Assembly: GCF_003073045.1 (NCBI RefSeq)
Contig: NC_037595.1
Span: 16,094,252-16,158,251 of the forward strand
Source of the DNA: Pomacea canaliculata
Taxonomy: Eukaryota; Mollusca; Gastropoda; Architaenioglossa; Ampullariidae
Reading direction: 5' to 3'
DNA length: 64,000 nt
Of this stretch, positions 50,993-63,708 are shown piece after piece (position 1 is the first letter of the stretch; every line of letters starts with the position of its first letter). The notes beneath the pieces were generated by a model. That model had not been told where the DNA came from. It saw nothing but the letters and a program-made list of their open reading frames with translations, and did no database searches. The translations under genes and the position numbers were made by a program.

Positions 50993-52064
50993 CGACACTG
51001 CAGCACACTTCTATTGAGACAATTGATTGTTTGTTAAGCGATCGGAAAATTGCAATTTTTGGTGTGAAGTAAATTATTTATTTAAACTGGTTTTCTTTAT
51101 AATCACAGTCCACCAAGTTCAGTGTGGCGAATTTACCTCAAACTATAGTTTTGAACATTTCAGGAGCGCTTGGGTAGGGGTAGGGTAGATTCTTCAAACC
51201 AAAGCGAGCTCAGTGAATGTTTGAATGGTGCTACACTTTCAGCTTTAGCTGGATGTTCATTTCTGTGTATATTACATAGTGTGTATATATGTAGTATAAG
51301 AGTGTATATTACTCTTGCATTATAAATTTATTACCAAAGCGACATGTAAGACAGTGAACTGTACCATTGCTCTGCTTTCTCGTAAAGTGTAAAACAAGAA
51401 TGTGCTAAATTCCATTGTGCTAGGCATACTATAATCTCTGCCATATAAACTCTAGATGTTAACAGTTATTCAGGAGTGACAGTAGAGTGTATTTACTAAT
51501 CCTCGTGTATCAATGAAGTCAGTGCTGGTCTGGCACTCGGTTTTCTGGAAGGTTCTACGCGACTAAGGTAAGTACGTGTTCACGTGAGCACAGACCAACT
51601 GTTTGCTCTCCTGTAATCCGCAATATTGAAATCCATGTCATGCTGGCCAGTCAACTAAACTGTTACCGCATCATGGCTTGACACTTTTATTCTGTGGGTC
51701 CATCAAATCCTAAACAAAGCTCTAAGAACTACCCGGTGCATCGTTTAGCACTAAGAAAACAGCCAGACTAAGTCTTACTGAGGAGGAGATGATGAGCTGA
51801 CCTGTGGGTCATTGTAGGTTTTGTTATTTGCAAGACTTTGCTGGTCGCAATAATTGTAATCCACCGCCTGCTCTGTTGATTTCCGTTTTTCTGCTGCATG
51901 ACCCTCGTCACCAAGATTTTGCTTTTGCTAAAGCTTTGCTGTGTGTTGACATGTCTCTACTGGATCATGTCTCCTCCACACGCATGTGAACACTGCCTTC
52001 TGCAACCTGTACAGTACTTTCAATATTCACAGCCATTGTAAAGATTCTCTGTACAGTTTTTAAC
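50993..52064. other. Intergenic
   Basis: About 1.1 kb between the last receptor and a retroelement fragment, with no recognisable gene. The part from about 51600 may belong to the 5' region of the retroelement that follows, but no domain is visible. Confidence 0.4.
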
Positions 52065-52405
52065 ACATCACTACCTCAATATTTTCATCCTCACTGATAC
52101 GCGGCAAGGAGATGACAGCGTGAGTGTCGATCTCACTCCAGTGAGCTACTGTCTGAAATCATTCCCCAGTCCTACACATGGAGGCGGCATTGCTGTTATC
52201 TACAAATCATCACTTACCTCGTACCTGTCTTTTACTACTACTTCACACACATCTTTTGAATGTGTACACGTCTCTATTTCGACTTCCTATTGCTCGATAC
52301 ACATGTTCTACATCTGTAGACCCCCTGCGAATGCCAAGAACAAACTCACAGCCTCTACCTTTTTCTCGGAATTTCATGATATACTGGACTATAGCTCTTG
52401 TTGTT
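52065..52405 (+). mobile_element. Non-LTR retrotransposon endonuclease fragment
   Basis: Plus-strand frame reading FILTDTRQGDD, then FPSPTHGGGIAVIYKSSL, then HTSFECVHVSIST, FYICRPPANAKNKLT and FSEFHDILDY. These are the ordered mid-domain blocks of EEP endonucleases from CR1/Jockey-like non-LTR elements (GGG-V-Y-K, FECV, the Y-R-P-P strand, F-D-L-Y). The frame stays open, but the catalytic GDFN block does not follow. The sequence diverges after about 52405 into unrelated low-complexity text. It is a 3'-truncated or rearranged dead copy, of a different subtype from the fragments at 16640-17262. Confidence 0.82.
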
Positions 52406-55400
52406 GTTATTTGGTTCCTCTTTGTGTTTCCCCGTATTTGATTTTATTCTTTGTTTAGTACGGCTGTTCATTCTATTATAGTTCATATGTTATTTATTTG
52501 TTTTCCTGTCCCTTATATGCTGTCCATGTTTCGCTCATGTTCTTAAGTGCTACGAGCATGATCCTTAGGAGTGTGAGTATGCGCTTTAAAAATTTTACAT
52601 TTATTATTATTATAACTGATATGTCACCCCACACGCACCTGGCTTACAGGGATGTGTCAAGGTTTCATGTTGGCTCAAAGACAGCTACTTGCTCCTAAGA
52701 TTTCTCATACCAAGACACATTGAAGTGATAACAGCCCAGTATATTAACTTGCTTCGTAGGAATATAAGTAACTCCAGTCTATCTCATATATTTAGAGACA
52801 ATCCCCCTTAACGTGTTTTGAATATGTTTCTGTTACGAACAATAGTGTGCTAGTCTGAACTTCATATTGACAGAAATGATTCAGAAATAAAGATGAACAA
52901 TTTTTTGCTTCATTTACTTGTGTTGCAAACAATTTAAATTAGTTTAGCTAACATCGACATGACATAGAGGGGCTTTCGTGATTTTACTTTCTCCGAAGAG
53001 CGGACTAAGCGAGGTTTGACAACTCGGCATCGAGGCGGAGCTCACTTGTTGTAAGGCTATTTAGCGAAAGAAATACAGGGAAGAACATTTAATCATTGTC
53101 TTTGGTTAATGTTTTAACCATACGATTAAAACCTGGTCTAGGCGAGGTTAATCCTAAAGAAGTCGCACCGCACCGCACCCACCGTCCATGGCCGCTACCC
53201 TGGTGGACTCTAATCTCAACTCGGGAGATGTACATGTCGTGACTAAGGCTCGTCTTCTTCCTTCAGGACTGGTCAGAGACATAAACATTATTAAAATCTT
53301 GTTAGTAGTTTGATTCCTAACGACCTGAGCTGGTTCAAAAACTAAACATCTATTAAGATATATATATATACACACACGCACGATAAAAAGTAAAATTCAA
53401 ATTTTTTTTTGATTGGTGCAAGAAGTGTTTCATTTTTTATCATCGGAGATAACAGTGGATAAGAAAAGCAATATTGTTTTATTTATTATTTACATTATAA
53501 ATAATGTAAATGCATGACAAACATTATAGAGAACTAATGTCATTACCGGATCTCAGAAGCACAGGAGTTGCCAGCCTTACTGTCAGCTGACTGGTGTCTA
53601 CATTCTTACCTCCATTGTTTTTCGTAGCCCCAGTGTTCTTAATTACATCGCTATGCTGTCGTGTCCTAGAGTAAACAATTAGAAATAGTCTTGTCTAATA
53701 GTTGTAAAGAGGTGTTCAGACTACCTACCCCCCCACTCGATACTGCTCGACCTGGTCTGGGGAGAAATATTTTTTTGCTTGCCATTCAGTTGCATATGTG
53801 TGCGTGCATGTGACTATCTTATGATCTGCTAAAGTGTGTTGTATGTTTTTGCAGACATTTAATATTGTGGGCAAACTTTTTTTATCTACTACGAGTCTAT
53901 GTAAAGTAAATTCGTTAAATGAATAATTAACAAAACCGTGAATCACAAAGACCGTCTAGTCGCGATAAGTTCCCCATGCTGACAGAGCTATGTGTGTTGT
54001 ACTTTCACTTTCTGTTTCTCTCAAATGTTCTACTTTTGCTTTCGCTTTGTCCTATATGTTCTTCTTTTGGTGTCTACTCATCTTGTTCCTTTTTGTTATT
54101 CTGATAACTCCTTGCTTTTCAACATGCACACATAAACTGCTGTTGTTAAATTTATTTGAATTATTTGATCTGTTTACACAATGGCGCAATATAAACAACG
54201 AGATTTGTAAAATATGGCAGACAGACGGACAGACAGAGAAGTAGGTAGGTAAACAGAGATTTACAAAAACAACGAGAGGGTTTTTTTTACAAAAGTTCTT
54301 ATCTCATTTCTAAAAAAAGCCCTTACTATGAAGTTCGTTGACGATTCACATCCAGGGACATGCAAACATGAATATTGAACAGAAACCACGGAATGCAATA
54401 ACTGACAAAGGAACAGATTTCAACCGGTCGTCCTCTCTAAAGTTGAGTGAGACATAATAACATCCAAGGGCACCTTCAGAAGACTTGATTTAAGGTGAAA
54501 GGTCATCTCAGTTGTAAAAAATGTTGAGTGGCGAGGTGATCACTTGTCAACCTTTCACCCGAGCGCTTCTCTAGTTCTGCCTGTTTGTTGAACGTCTGCA
54601 GCTGAAAAGGTATAAAAAGAAAAAGAGAATACATTCACTTTATTTTTAAAGGTGGCATTCACGACTTCTTCTAAGAGCTCAAGGAGATTGATTTAGCTTT
54701 TCTTAAATCGTCGCTGCTTTCGTTTTCCTGTATGAGGGGGAGAGTGAGTCAGTGCAAAGGTTTGTTGTCACGGGGTTACTCAGGATCGACCTGTTCACGT
54801 GACTACACGTTTATGTACACGGCCTCTGGGATTACCAAGTAAAAAGGTTTAGAAAAAGGTGAATGACAATATCAGACCTTGCCACCTTCTTGTCAGAGAT
54901 AGACAAGTTTTGCTTTGACTTACTTCACAATTGCTGCTACTTTTAGTTTCGTAGTTCTAAGTTGGTGTACACTTACCTGCTACAACAATTAAACCTCTCT
55001 CTAACATATCTATGTGCTTTGGAGTGTTTAAATATGTGCAAATAACATAGGTGTCAACACTTGAACACATGGCTAACTCTGAAGGATGTTTTGACGTATG
55101 GTCTGCACGTCTTCTTAAAATAATAATAAATTAGGATATATAAAGCACACACCATCTTCCTTGACACAAACCCAAAGACGTTTTTAACACATACTATACT
55201 CTAGTACCCTAACCCCGATGTCTAAACGATCAACTATACCTAAGCTTATGTTCTACAGCCAAACGTTAGAATACGTGTGGGTCACTGTCATGTCTGGGAT
55301 ACACCTTCGAAAGAATTAGCTTATGAAAAGTTTCTCTTAAAAGCTACAGTAAACATTTGAACTTTTGTGACTCCCGAGGACGCCTTTCCCGATGTATAGA

Positions 55401-56879
55401 CGCATGCTGCCAAACGTGACCTCTTTGACCTGACGGCCATTGAGGTTAAAGTAGGTCAAGAAGACAGAAGGAAAAATGGGGTCACGTTCTATGAACAGGT
55501 TTTCAAAGGTCGCCAAGGGGCTCCAAGAGACACACAAGAAAAAGAACTGCGCGCAAACACACAAGAAGGGAAGAGATCACGTGACACACTCGAAGCCTGT
55601 TATAAGGATCATAAAGTAAACATGGTTACTTTGGGTCGGAAAGTTAAATTCTAATAGGCTGGGCGTTTATCAGCACCATCGGCGCGATAGGCAACTTTGA
55701 GATGATAAAAGAGGAACAAAACTTATATAACCTGGTAAAGCACAAAATAGTTCTCAAGCACTGAGTCATAATCCTTTTTTTTTATTTATTGAGCTTCTTG
55801 TCTGCAAACATATCCATGGATAGATATAAATGTTCATAAAGCCAAGTAATTAACCTGTGACAGTCTTTCCCCATTAGTTCCACTATTGATACCTTAGAAG
55901 TATTTGTTTACATTCTCGATGCCATCGTCTCAGACGATTTTTATGTTATCGTGAGGTTGTAGGATGAAAGGAGCAGGGTGTACTCTTGACTCATACTGTG
56001 ATAGGATATTGTTTCAAACTGAGCTTTGACTATTCATTCGAAAACAAACATTGCAGTCGAACTGTCAGACTCATCAGAAAATAAAACATAAACCACTTTT
56101 TTTCTGTGGGAAAAAAGCCTACACAAATTTCAGATATTTTAACAACACACTATATGAATTCGTGTGCAAAAATACAAGCGCCTGATGAACTATTTTTACA
56201 TTTTCTGGATTTATATTCTCAATAATTATAATATAAATGCATTGATTTTAAGTATTATACAAATGAAAGCGCTTATAAATTAAATTCAGTTTGTGCGTTG
56301 TTTATTGCTTTTGTTTTTTCCATACGTCTTTTCAAATAAATATCACTCTTTTGTCGAAATTCTTCTGCAGACTTACCTAAAGCTTTATGAGATTAAAAAA
56401 AACGAGATTGTATTCAAGACTAAAAATCAAACTAAAACAACATTCAGGACATGACCCTGTCCCTAAGGTAAATAATATGGAAAGACAACGTAGTCTAGAC
56501 TAGGACATTTTAAGGAATGAACAAAGCTCAAAACAAGAGACATGTTTCTATTGTTTATTCATACAGTGAGGTACATCGTAGGTAAATTTACTTTATTTTC
56601 ATTTGAGGTCATTGTTCATTCTTGTTGCTTCAATCCTCACATACACCTTCACCTTTTACCACAACTCATTCTGCGATGAACACGATGCGTATCGCTGATC
56701 ACCACCAACTCTTCTTTGACTTAGTAAACAAAATGTCATCCAAGAGTATAACGATGACAATTTTATGTGCCATCCTGAATGAAGTAACTGCTTACTTGTA
56801 AGCCAGTGTTCAATATGAACTGAACTACAAAACTATAAAGCTTGTCTGCCCTATCAGCCACTTGCATTCTCAAAGAAAA
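52406..56879. other. Intergenic
   Basis: About 4.5 kb of AT-rich sequence with no recognisable gene. It includes a near-perfect palindrome (53488-53511). One minus-strand frame (55337-55564) is not obviously low complexity but matches nothing I recognise. Confidence 0.4.
53488..53511. repeat. Perfect inverted repeat, 11-bp arms
   Basis: The arms ATTTACATTAT and ATAATGTAAAT are separated by two A bases. They could form a cruciform, or simply reflect AT-rich chance. No gene is adjacent. Confidence 0.85.
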
Positions 56880-57275
56880 TCATCTTTAGTACAAGCGAGA
56901 CCTCTACCAAAGCTTCATAGACTTTATAAAAATACTTGACAGAGTCTGCCACAAAGGAATATGGCGAGTGATGCTCATATTCAACATCGAAGAAGACCTC
57001 GTTCAAGTCGTCAAAGTGGGATACAATAGCTCAACGAGTTCAGTTCTGATGAACAGCCAACAAGAAGCTTACTTTCGAACCCCAGTAGGCGTACGTCAAG
57101 GATGAACACTATTACTATATTTATTGATATTATTACTATTATTATTAATGTGGCTTAATATCTTCTTGGAGAATATCATGCTTGAAGCACTCCACGACCA
57201 TCATCTTGTCAGAATGGCATCCATTAGTCAACCTAAACTTTTTTCCCTGCTATTCGAGGATAATGATTAAACGAT
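56880..57275 (+). mobile_element. Decayed non-LTR reverse-transcriptase fragment
   Basis: Plus-strand translation reads RDLYQSFIDFIKILDRVCHK, matching the D-F-x-K-A-F-D-x-V block. Then GIWRVML, FRTPVGVRQG (the conserved T-x-G-V-R-Q-G block), a stop, FLENIMLEALHDHH, and a degraded active site, FEDND followed by a stop. The block order is that of non-LTR reverse transcriptases. Several substitutions and stops make it inactive. It lies just downstream of the TNF ligand's terminal exon, on the opposite strand. Confidence 0.8.
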
Positions 57276-57645
57276 GTTCTTTATCAGAATACGGTGAGTA
57301 TATCCAGCAATATATTTTATATATCTATTGATATGTATTATGTGTGCACGCATTATTGAATTATGATATAGATATGCATAATTATTATGATACTATTGTT
57401 TCGACATGTTTACTTGTGTTGACATTATTGTTGTACTGATACGCAGCTGTTTAGTCTGTCCGTTGGAATGTGTACTCGGCACCTGTGTGTATGAGGAATG
57501 GTGCAAGCCTGTACCTCAATGAACGTGTACGATTGTGTATACAGTGCGTCATGTAGTATGTATCTGTATATAAGTGTTCACTATTTATATGTTTGTAAGT
57601 TATTCTCTATTCTGATATTTTTTTACTGTCTCTCTTGCTAGCTGC
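57276..57645. other. Downstream flank of the TNF ligand gene
   Basis: 370 bp of AT-rich sequence between the reverse-transcriptase remnant and the TNF stop codon. It presumably contains the 3' untranslated region; no clear polyadenylation signal was singled out. Confidence 0.35.
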
Positions 57646-60136
57646 CTACCCTAAACAGACCAAAGAAGCTGCCTTTTTCGTCGTTGGACACAAAGAGGGA
57701 TCCGAGACCTTAACATACAGTTTGTCCCCCTTGTGGAGCTCGAGCAGTCCTCCTACGTAGCTGCTGTGGCGGTCGTTGTCCTTGTCATTGCGGGTGTGGC
57801 GGGTCTTGAGCACGATACCCGTCGCGTGAGGGTCCACCAGGCTGTCGCGGAACACGTAGCTGCTGGCTACCCGAGTGTTGGAATCGATGTTGTCGTAGAG
57901 GATCTGACAGTAGACGTAGTACATGCCACGGTTGATGACGTAGATAGTGTTGTCGTAAAAGGTCAAGCCGGGTCGCAGGTATGACATCACTGAAGCATCC
58001 GGGCCTTTCAGCTGTTGCACCTCGTTTGTCCGTGACCCTGGAAAAACAGCTTATGAGCATAATATTGGTATTTCATTACTACTTTAACATTAATGACTTA
58101 GGTTAGATAGGGGATCCAGAGCTACAGAGAAATAGAATGAAAGAGTAACAGGGACTCTTTTATGGATATATTTTAGAAGTTCGCTCTTAAGTTGTTTTTT
58201 GAACTTTTCTTTCAGAGTAACACCAAATATCACGAGACAGCACACACGCACACAATCACACGCATGTACCAACTCTCTCACTGGCAGTAAAACACGTCAA
58301 TCCTTAAACAGAAAGAAACAAAGAAAGAAAGACGGGTTCGATAATATATGCTGAAAAGAAACTGGAACTGGTTATACGTGGGTTGCTGTCAACGTGCTTA
58401 TGCTTATGTCTGACGATGAATGATTGCAGACCTTTCACATCGCTGTTCCTTTATTGGGTGTGAGAGTTGGACAGCTGGTCACTGTTGACCACTTGCACAC
58501 ATTTGCTGCCTGGAGGTGTTACAATGAAGAAAGACCCACACACCCCTTAGTATGTTCTAATCTCCTCCTAGTACAGCGAGGCAGAGATGGTGTCTCAGCA
58601 AGCTACACTGGAAGAAAAGCTCTCCTTCATCTTATAACTACAAAAAAATTGAAGTCTGACAAGCATGAACCCTGGAACTCAAATAAAAATGGCTGCGACA
58701 TCAAGGGGGGGAGGGGATAATGGGTGAAATTATTTACACGGCTGCATGTCGGCTACAAATGCGACAAACAAACACCGTCTAGAATTGTCAACAGAATTCC
58801 GTCAACATGTAATTTAATAAGCTTCTACGATGCTTGACCTTGATTGCCAGGTGACCCGAACTCCACCTTGACCTCTGCAAGCGCAGTCAGCAAAGTGCAG
58901 TTGATGACTAGACCGGGCTTAGGCCATGTTTGCTGGTCTTTGTGTGAGTTTTACCTGCGATCGTTACCTGCAGCTATCAGCAAGCACTCCTGGCGGTCAA
59001 TACATATCGACAACCCCAGTGCACCTCAGGTTACAGAGAGAGGAGAGAGACACAGTTAGGTGAGATAGATACATAGACACAGAGGTCGCATTGTAGACAA
59101 ACTGCTGCACTTTGTGACATCTGCAGAACCCTCTTACCTGGCTTAAAGACAAGATGAGCAGCAGCCACAGCTTCCATGTTGGGCTGTTCTTCTGTACCTC
59201 TAAGGACATCTGTAGACCAATTAATTAATAAAGAAGCACTGCATATTCTGTAGACTTAAAAACTGCTAGACAAACATTTTTGATTAAAACTAAGGACATT
59301 AAAATACTATAATATTGTATCTCTATTTAATTCTTTTTCCAGTCGTTCATGACGATTAGCAAAACCTCACCCTGTGTCACCTCAATCTATCTCTTTGAAA
59401 TCAAGCATTGATATTATAGTGTATAATAGAATCCTGTGACATCTGAAGTCACTTAAGGTCTCCTCATATTTGTGTACCATACCTGCAAGTCTCTGAACCT
59501 GTTGCTGTCTCTGAAGAATCTGAAACCAAGAAAAATACAACAAAACTAAGATGCATTTTCTTCATTTCTATGTTAGATGTTCAGGCTAACAATGTGTATT
59601 ACATTGTTGTGTGTTTAAAATGAGCTTTAGAAGGAAAACAAAGCAGGCTTAGCTGAATGATATACTTTGCTATACAATATTCCCGTTGCTTTACTCACCA
59701 GTCTAAAGAGCGCGGCAAACTGCGCGTTGGTGTGCGCACAGCATGTCTTTGAATCGTTGTTGTTATCGATTCTGACATCCAGCACTTCCAGCAGAGGAGA
59801 GTCCGTACCGGTAACAGGGTCAGAGGTCAGCTGCACACACGGGAGACAAACCTCTTCGCTCGGCGACAAGGAAGGCTCAATGGACCAACTGTCCACTCTG
59901 CCAACGAGGATCCAGATGACAACGGTTCCAGTGATAACCAGAGTCGCGATGCCGACGACCAGAGAGAGCCAGGCCAAGCAGACGACAGTGGACCTGGTTG
60001 AGTGGATCTCCCTACCTTTGCGGACTTGAAAGCCATCATCTGTTAGATGAAGATCTTTGTCGACCCGCAGCAGGTGCGAGATGCTGTTGTCACTGATGTC
60101 TGATTCCATGGACGAGGATGAGCCTCTTGCATCCAT
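57646..60136 (-). CDS. TNF-superfamily ligand, four coding exons
   Basis: Four coding exons join in phase. Exon 1 is 60136-59699 (ATG to a CTG/GTGAGT donor). Exon 2 is 59519-59483 (37 bp, Gln-rich ILQRQQQVQRLA). Exon 3 is 59209-59138 (72 bp, ends HLVFKP). Exon 4 is 58037-57646. All junctions have AG acceptors and GT donors. The total is 939 bp, 312 residues. It predicts a type II membrane protein: cytoplasmic residues 1-48, TM 49-78 (VVCLAWLSLVVGIATLVITG), a stalk with a short Gln-rich coiled-coil-like segment, and a C-terminal TNF homology domain with A-A-H-L near its start and the RGMYYVYCQILY strand. Such ligands trimerise and bind TNF receptors in immune and death signalling. The last 15 residues diverge from the paralogue at 63709 because one base is missing near 57690-57700. 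The conserved SFFGLFRVG end is present in the next frame. Exons are inferred, not confirmed by transcripts. Confidence 0.85.
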
Positions 60137-62554
60137 TATCTCATTACTAATTACTCATTCACAAAGGTAACTCTACATTGCGAGTGCATGCCATCCTAAC
60201 CTTTCTGTGTCTATACCTACTACATGGCTGTTAGAAACAACCGACGCGTTGAGGTCTTTATGCTGTCAACTAACCAGCCATTGGCTGCTTTGAATGCTCA
60301 GCCAGGTGTGCACACGGCCGCTCAATGTCGTCGCCCGAGCGACTCGATATTTGCTGTTACCTGGGCTCCAGCCAGGTGGTAGCAGGAAAGAACGAAGTAG
60401 AAAATAGATTTCAACTTTCGTTTTAGCTGTCAACTCATATACCACCGCCATGTTTATCGACAAGGTATACAAGTGAATCACAGACTGAAAGTCCCACAGA
60501 GAAACAAGTTTTCTGGGAATACAGCGCATTCATGAAAATCTCAAGGTTCAAAAAGAGAAGCGAAAATGTCATTCCAACACATGACAAAGAGTATAATAAT
60601 TTGATGATATGATGTGAAACCAATCCATGTCATAGCTTTTTGATGATGGTGACATAATACTGAAATGCAAGGCATAAGACAATGATATATATATATTTGT
60701 CTTATTCTTACTGCATGTGCATTTTATTAAATTTGCTTATTATTTTGCATTGTCATTTTACCTAAACAAAATTAATTTTAAATTAGGTTGCATTTAACAC
60801 TACAATGAAATCAACAAAAGTAAGGCAAGGTCAGACGAGTAAAAAGTGATTTTGTTGTATTTGTGTCGCAAAACAGTATTAGTGGGAGACACACACTTAA
60901 AAATACATCACACGCCTTAGAGAGAAGGCCCATGTCCTGTAGCTCTGTCTCTCAAACAACTGTAAACTATTATTTATGACTTCTTAGAACAAAGGATATT
61001 GTTCATCTTAGTCTATCGTCTGTAAGTGTTATTTAGAGCAGGTCCCTCCCTTTGTATCCGGATTCATTCATTTATTATAGCAGGTGTCTAAGGGTGTAGA
61101 AGCTTTTCCTCAGAAAACTCTTTTGCACAGAAATCGATTACGTGGAAGTCTCCACACACACACATATATACATATTGTAAGTGTCTTTCAAATATGAACA
61201 ATACACAGTTACATTGTTAGAATCATAAGTATGGTCAAAACTTGCTGAGTGTACCATGTACCAAAGGAAAATAAAGCTAGCAAGGAGCGGAGAAAAAGGA
61301 CAGGTGAGAAAGAAAAATGAAAGGGTTGTAATACCGAGAAATAAGTGAGGTGAAAAACAGTAATAAAATGAGTGAGATGCAGAGAAACAAGGAGGGAGAA
61401 AAAGAGAACTAATTCGCACGGAGGATAGAAAACGAGAAGAAGTACAGGAAGACAGGTAGACTGAACGACGGTTTTTAGAGAAAAACAAATTTAAATGTCA
61501 ACGGCTATTTGTAAAAGATAAAATTGACAGATAAAAGTGCTAATGTATTTCACTACCTTTAAATATCTACTTCGCTTAGTGAAACATTCATTCCATCAAA
61601 GCAGAAAGCTGTTTGTAGGACATGGTGGCCTGCCTGATCCGAGACATGTCGAGGTCTTGTTATAAATTAGCCTTATCTCTGTGAACAAAACAACGCCGTC
61701 AAAACCGAGCAGGATACACGTATCCCACAATGTATCCTGTTATGTTCCCCTGACAGACCTCGCCCTCTTAAAAAAAGACAAAAACTTTCCTGACCTCCTT
61801 TGGAGTTGTACTGGTACAAAACATTCGTAAAACTGATATAAACACTTGCTCCTGCCAACGCCCTTTGCTCTGTAGAAGAAAACACTCATAAAACCCCTAA
61901 GGCACACAACATCGATGCTGGAGACCCTTTAAAACTCTTTTCCATCTTACGTTCGCTACTTGAAGACACTATTCAACCGCCCACTGAAAACATATCTTTT
62001 AAAAATAGTATTATGCACATGTCGAAAACTACAGGAATTTGGTAGTACATATTTTCGGATGTGTTTCCACTGACCTTAACCCATTCATTGGAAAAAGTAG
62101 ACATTTACCACATCTTTAAAGGTTAAAGGCAATTGTTTGTATCAAGTCTTAGAACAAAGAACATCCACGAATAAATCATCAAAAGGTTTCTTCTGTGCAG
62201 GTGACAATAACCTGTTTGAAAAATTGCAGAAAATGCTTTCAAATGGTCTAAACTTCTACAATATCAACTACGTTTTTAGCCCAAACGAGGAAAGAACTCC
62301 ATCTGACATCTACTGATCATTATCATTTAAACATTTAAACACGCAGACTGCATGTTCCACACAGCAAATCGTGGGTAACCAGGAGTTTGAAGCATGTACT
62401 AAATAAATAAAAAAAGCGTGTTTATTTCACCGGCGATGACTTGGCTAAAACATCTACGGATAGAGAGGTGGGGGACGAGATCAAAAGAGCTAAAACAGAA
62501 GAATAAAGACAAACACGAGTTTGGTTACTGTGCTGGCGACCTTTGACACGCCTG
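60137..62554. other. Upstream region of the TNF ligand gene
   Basis: About 2.4 kb of AT-rich sequence with no recognisable gene. It should contain the promoter and 5' untranslated region of the TNF ligand. A stretch at 61270-61480 is strongly purine-rich (AG/GA) on the plus strand. Confidence 0.4.
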
Positions 62555-62925
62555 GCAGGAGGTCAAGTCTATGTCGTCTGTCAATCACAAGAAGGACCGC
62601 ACTAGGAAAGTAATCAAACTCAATGGCGAGAGCGATCAGGACTTGCCTAATGTTTTCAACAACTTCTACGCATGTTTGGAGAACCGTGATTTTTTCCTTT
62701 ATAGTCAGGGAACTGAGACAGTCGTTTGTCTCCGACATCGACAAAGTCATTTCTGAAGTCTGCGTGATGGAACTGCTATAGCGGGTCAAGGTCAAGAAGT
62801 CGCAGGGGCTGATGGGATCTGTGGGCGTGTCCTAACATCTGTGCTGTTCAGTTTGGCGGAGTGTTTCAACTCTCAACTCCTTCTCGACTCAAGGCACATT
62901 CCAGCGTGTTGTATGTGTGATGTGT
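62555..62925 (+). mobile_element. Non-LTR reverse-transcriptase N-terminal fragment
   Basis: Plus-strand pieces read LPNVFNNFYACLENRDF (the N-N-F-Y-x-C-F-x block before the polymerase domain), FVSDIDKVISEV, then RVKVKKS, then after a one-base shift AGADGICGRVLTSV and LDSRHIPACC. The K-S-x-G-A-D-G-I-x-G-R-V-L run is the first polymerase block of CR1/Rex-like elements. At least one frameshift and one stop are present, and no catalytic FADD block follows. It is a dead fragment between the two TNF genes. Confidence 0.78.
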
Positions 62926-63708
62926 GTGATATTGTAGGTGCGCACATGAATATTCCTAATGTAATTTTTTGTTTAAATAATTATATATATAATTGTCTCT
63001 TGCACATTTTTTCATTTCCTAATATTTTTTTCATGGTGACATATTTTAACGCATCACCTTACAACGAACTTTCTCTCTTATTTTTATTTCTTACTTTTAC
63101 TTTAGTGGTTAGAGCACCTTTCCAGGTTCTAATTGCCTACTAGGACAAATAAATTCATTGTTATTGTATTTACCCTGTTGTATCAGTTAAGTTTATTAAG
63201 ATATTGTGTCCCTAAATTACATTGTGGTATCAGCTAACTACTCTGTTGTATTAGTCAAATACTCTGGTAGTAGTACATTACACTGTTGTATCAGTTTAAC
63301 AAACAGTGTACCAGCTAAAGACATACCCGAAAGGGTTTTCTTGTGTTCCAATTTCTGTCTGTAAAGTACAGATTTGTATAACCGTCCCAAACACACGAAT
63401 CTCTTGATGAACTGTAACTATCAATGTCAAGCGTATACACACTTAATCAAAACAATGTTTTGTTGTCATAGTAGCTTAACTTTTATTTTTGTCGTTTTGT
63501 GTATTTGTTAACACATCATGATTGACTTAGCAAAACATACATCGAAAGTTACTCGTTAAATATAATCGTCCTTAAAGTGGACTCAGTACATTTACCTCAA
63601 TTATAGACTTTAGACACATCCCCTGAGAGCTGTAGCAAAATGTCTGCATTCAAGTCATTGTTCTTTCTTCACCTCCAGTGCCGGCACTCAACAGCCTCCA
63701 GCCCAGAC
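62926..63708. other. Intergenic between the TNF genes
   Basis: AT-rich, with loosely repeated CTGTTGTATCAGT-like phrases at 63172-63300. No gene. It probably includes the 3' untranslated region of the second TNF ligand. Confidence 0.4.

Noticed and set aside
55337..55564. Minus-strand frame (contains PSVFLTYFNLNGRQ and MRLYIGKG) of fairly protein-like composition.
   Set aside because: No recognisable family, no convincing donor site, and no neighbouring exons. It could be an isolated exon but cannot be supported.
58424..58720. Plus-strand 98-codon frame inside the TNF intron.
   Set aside because: It has no domain and lies opposite a well-supported intron, so it is most likely chance.
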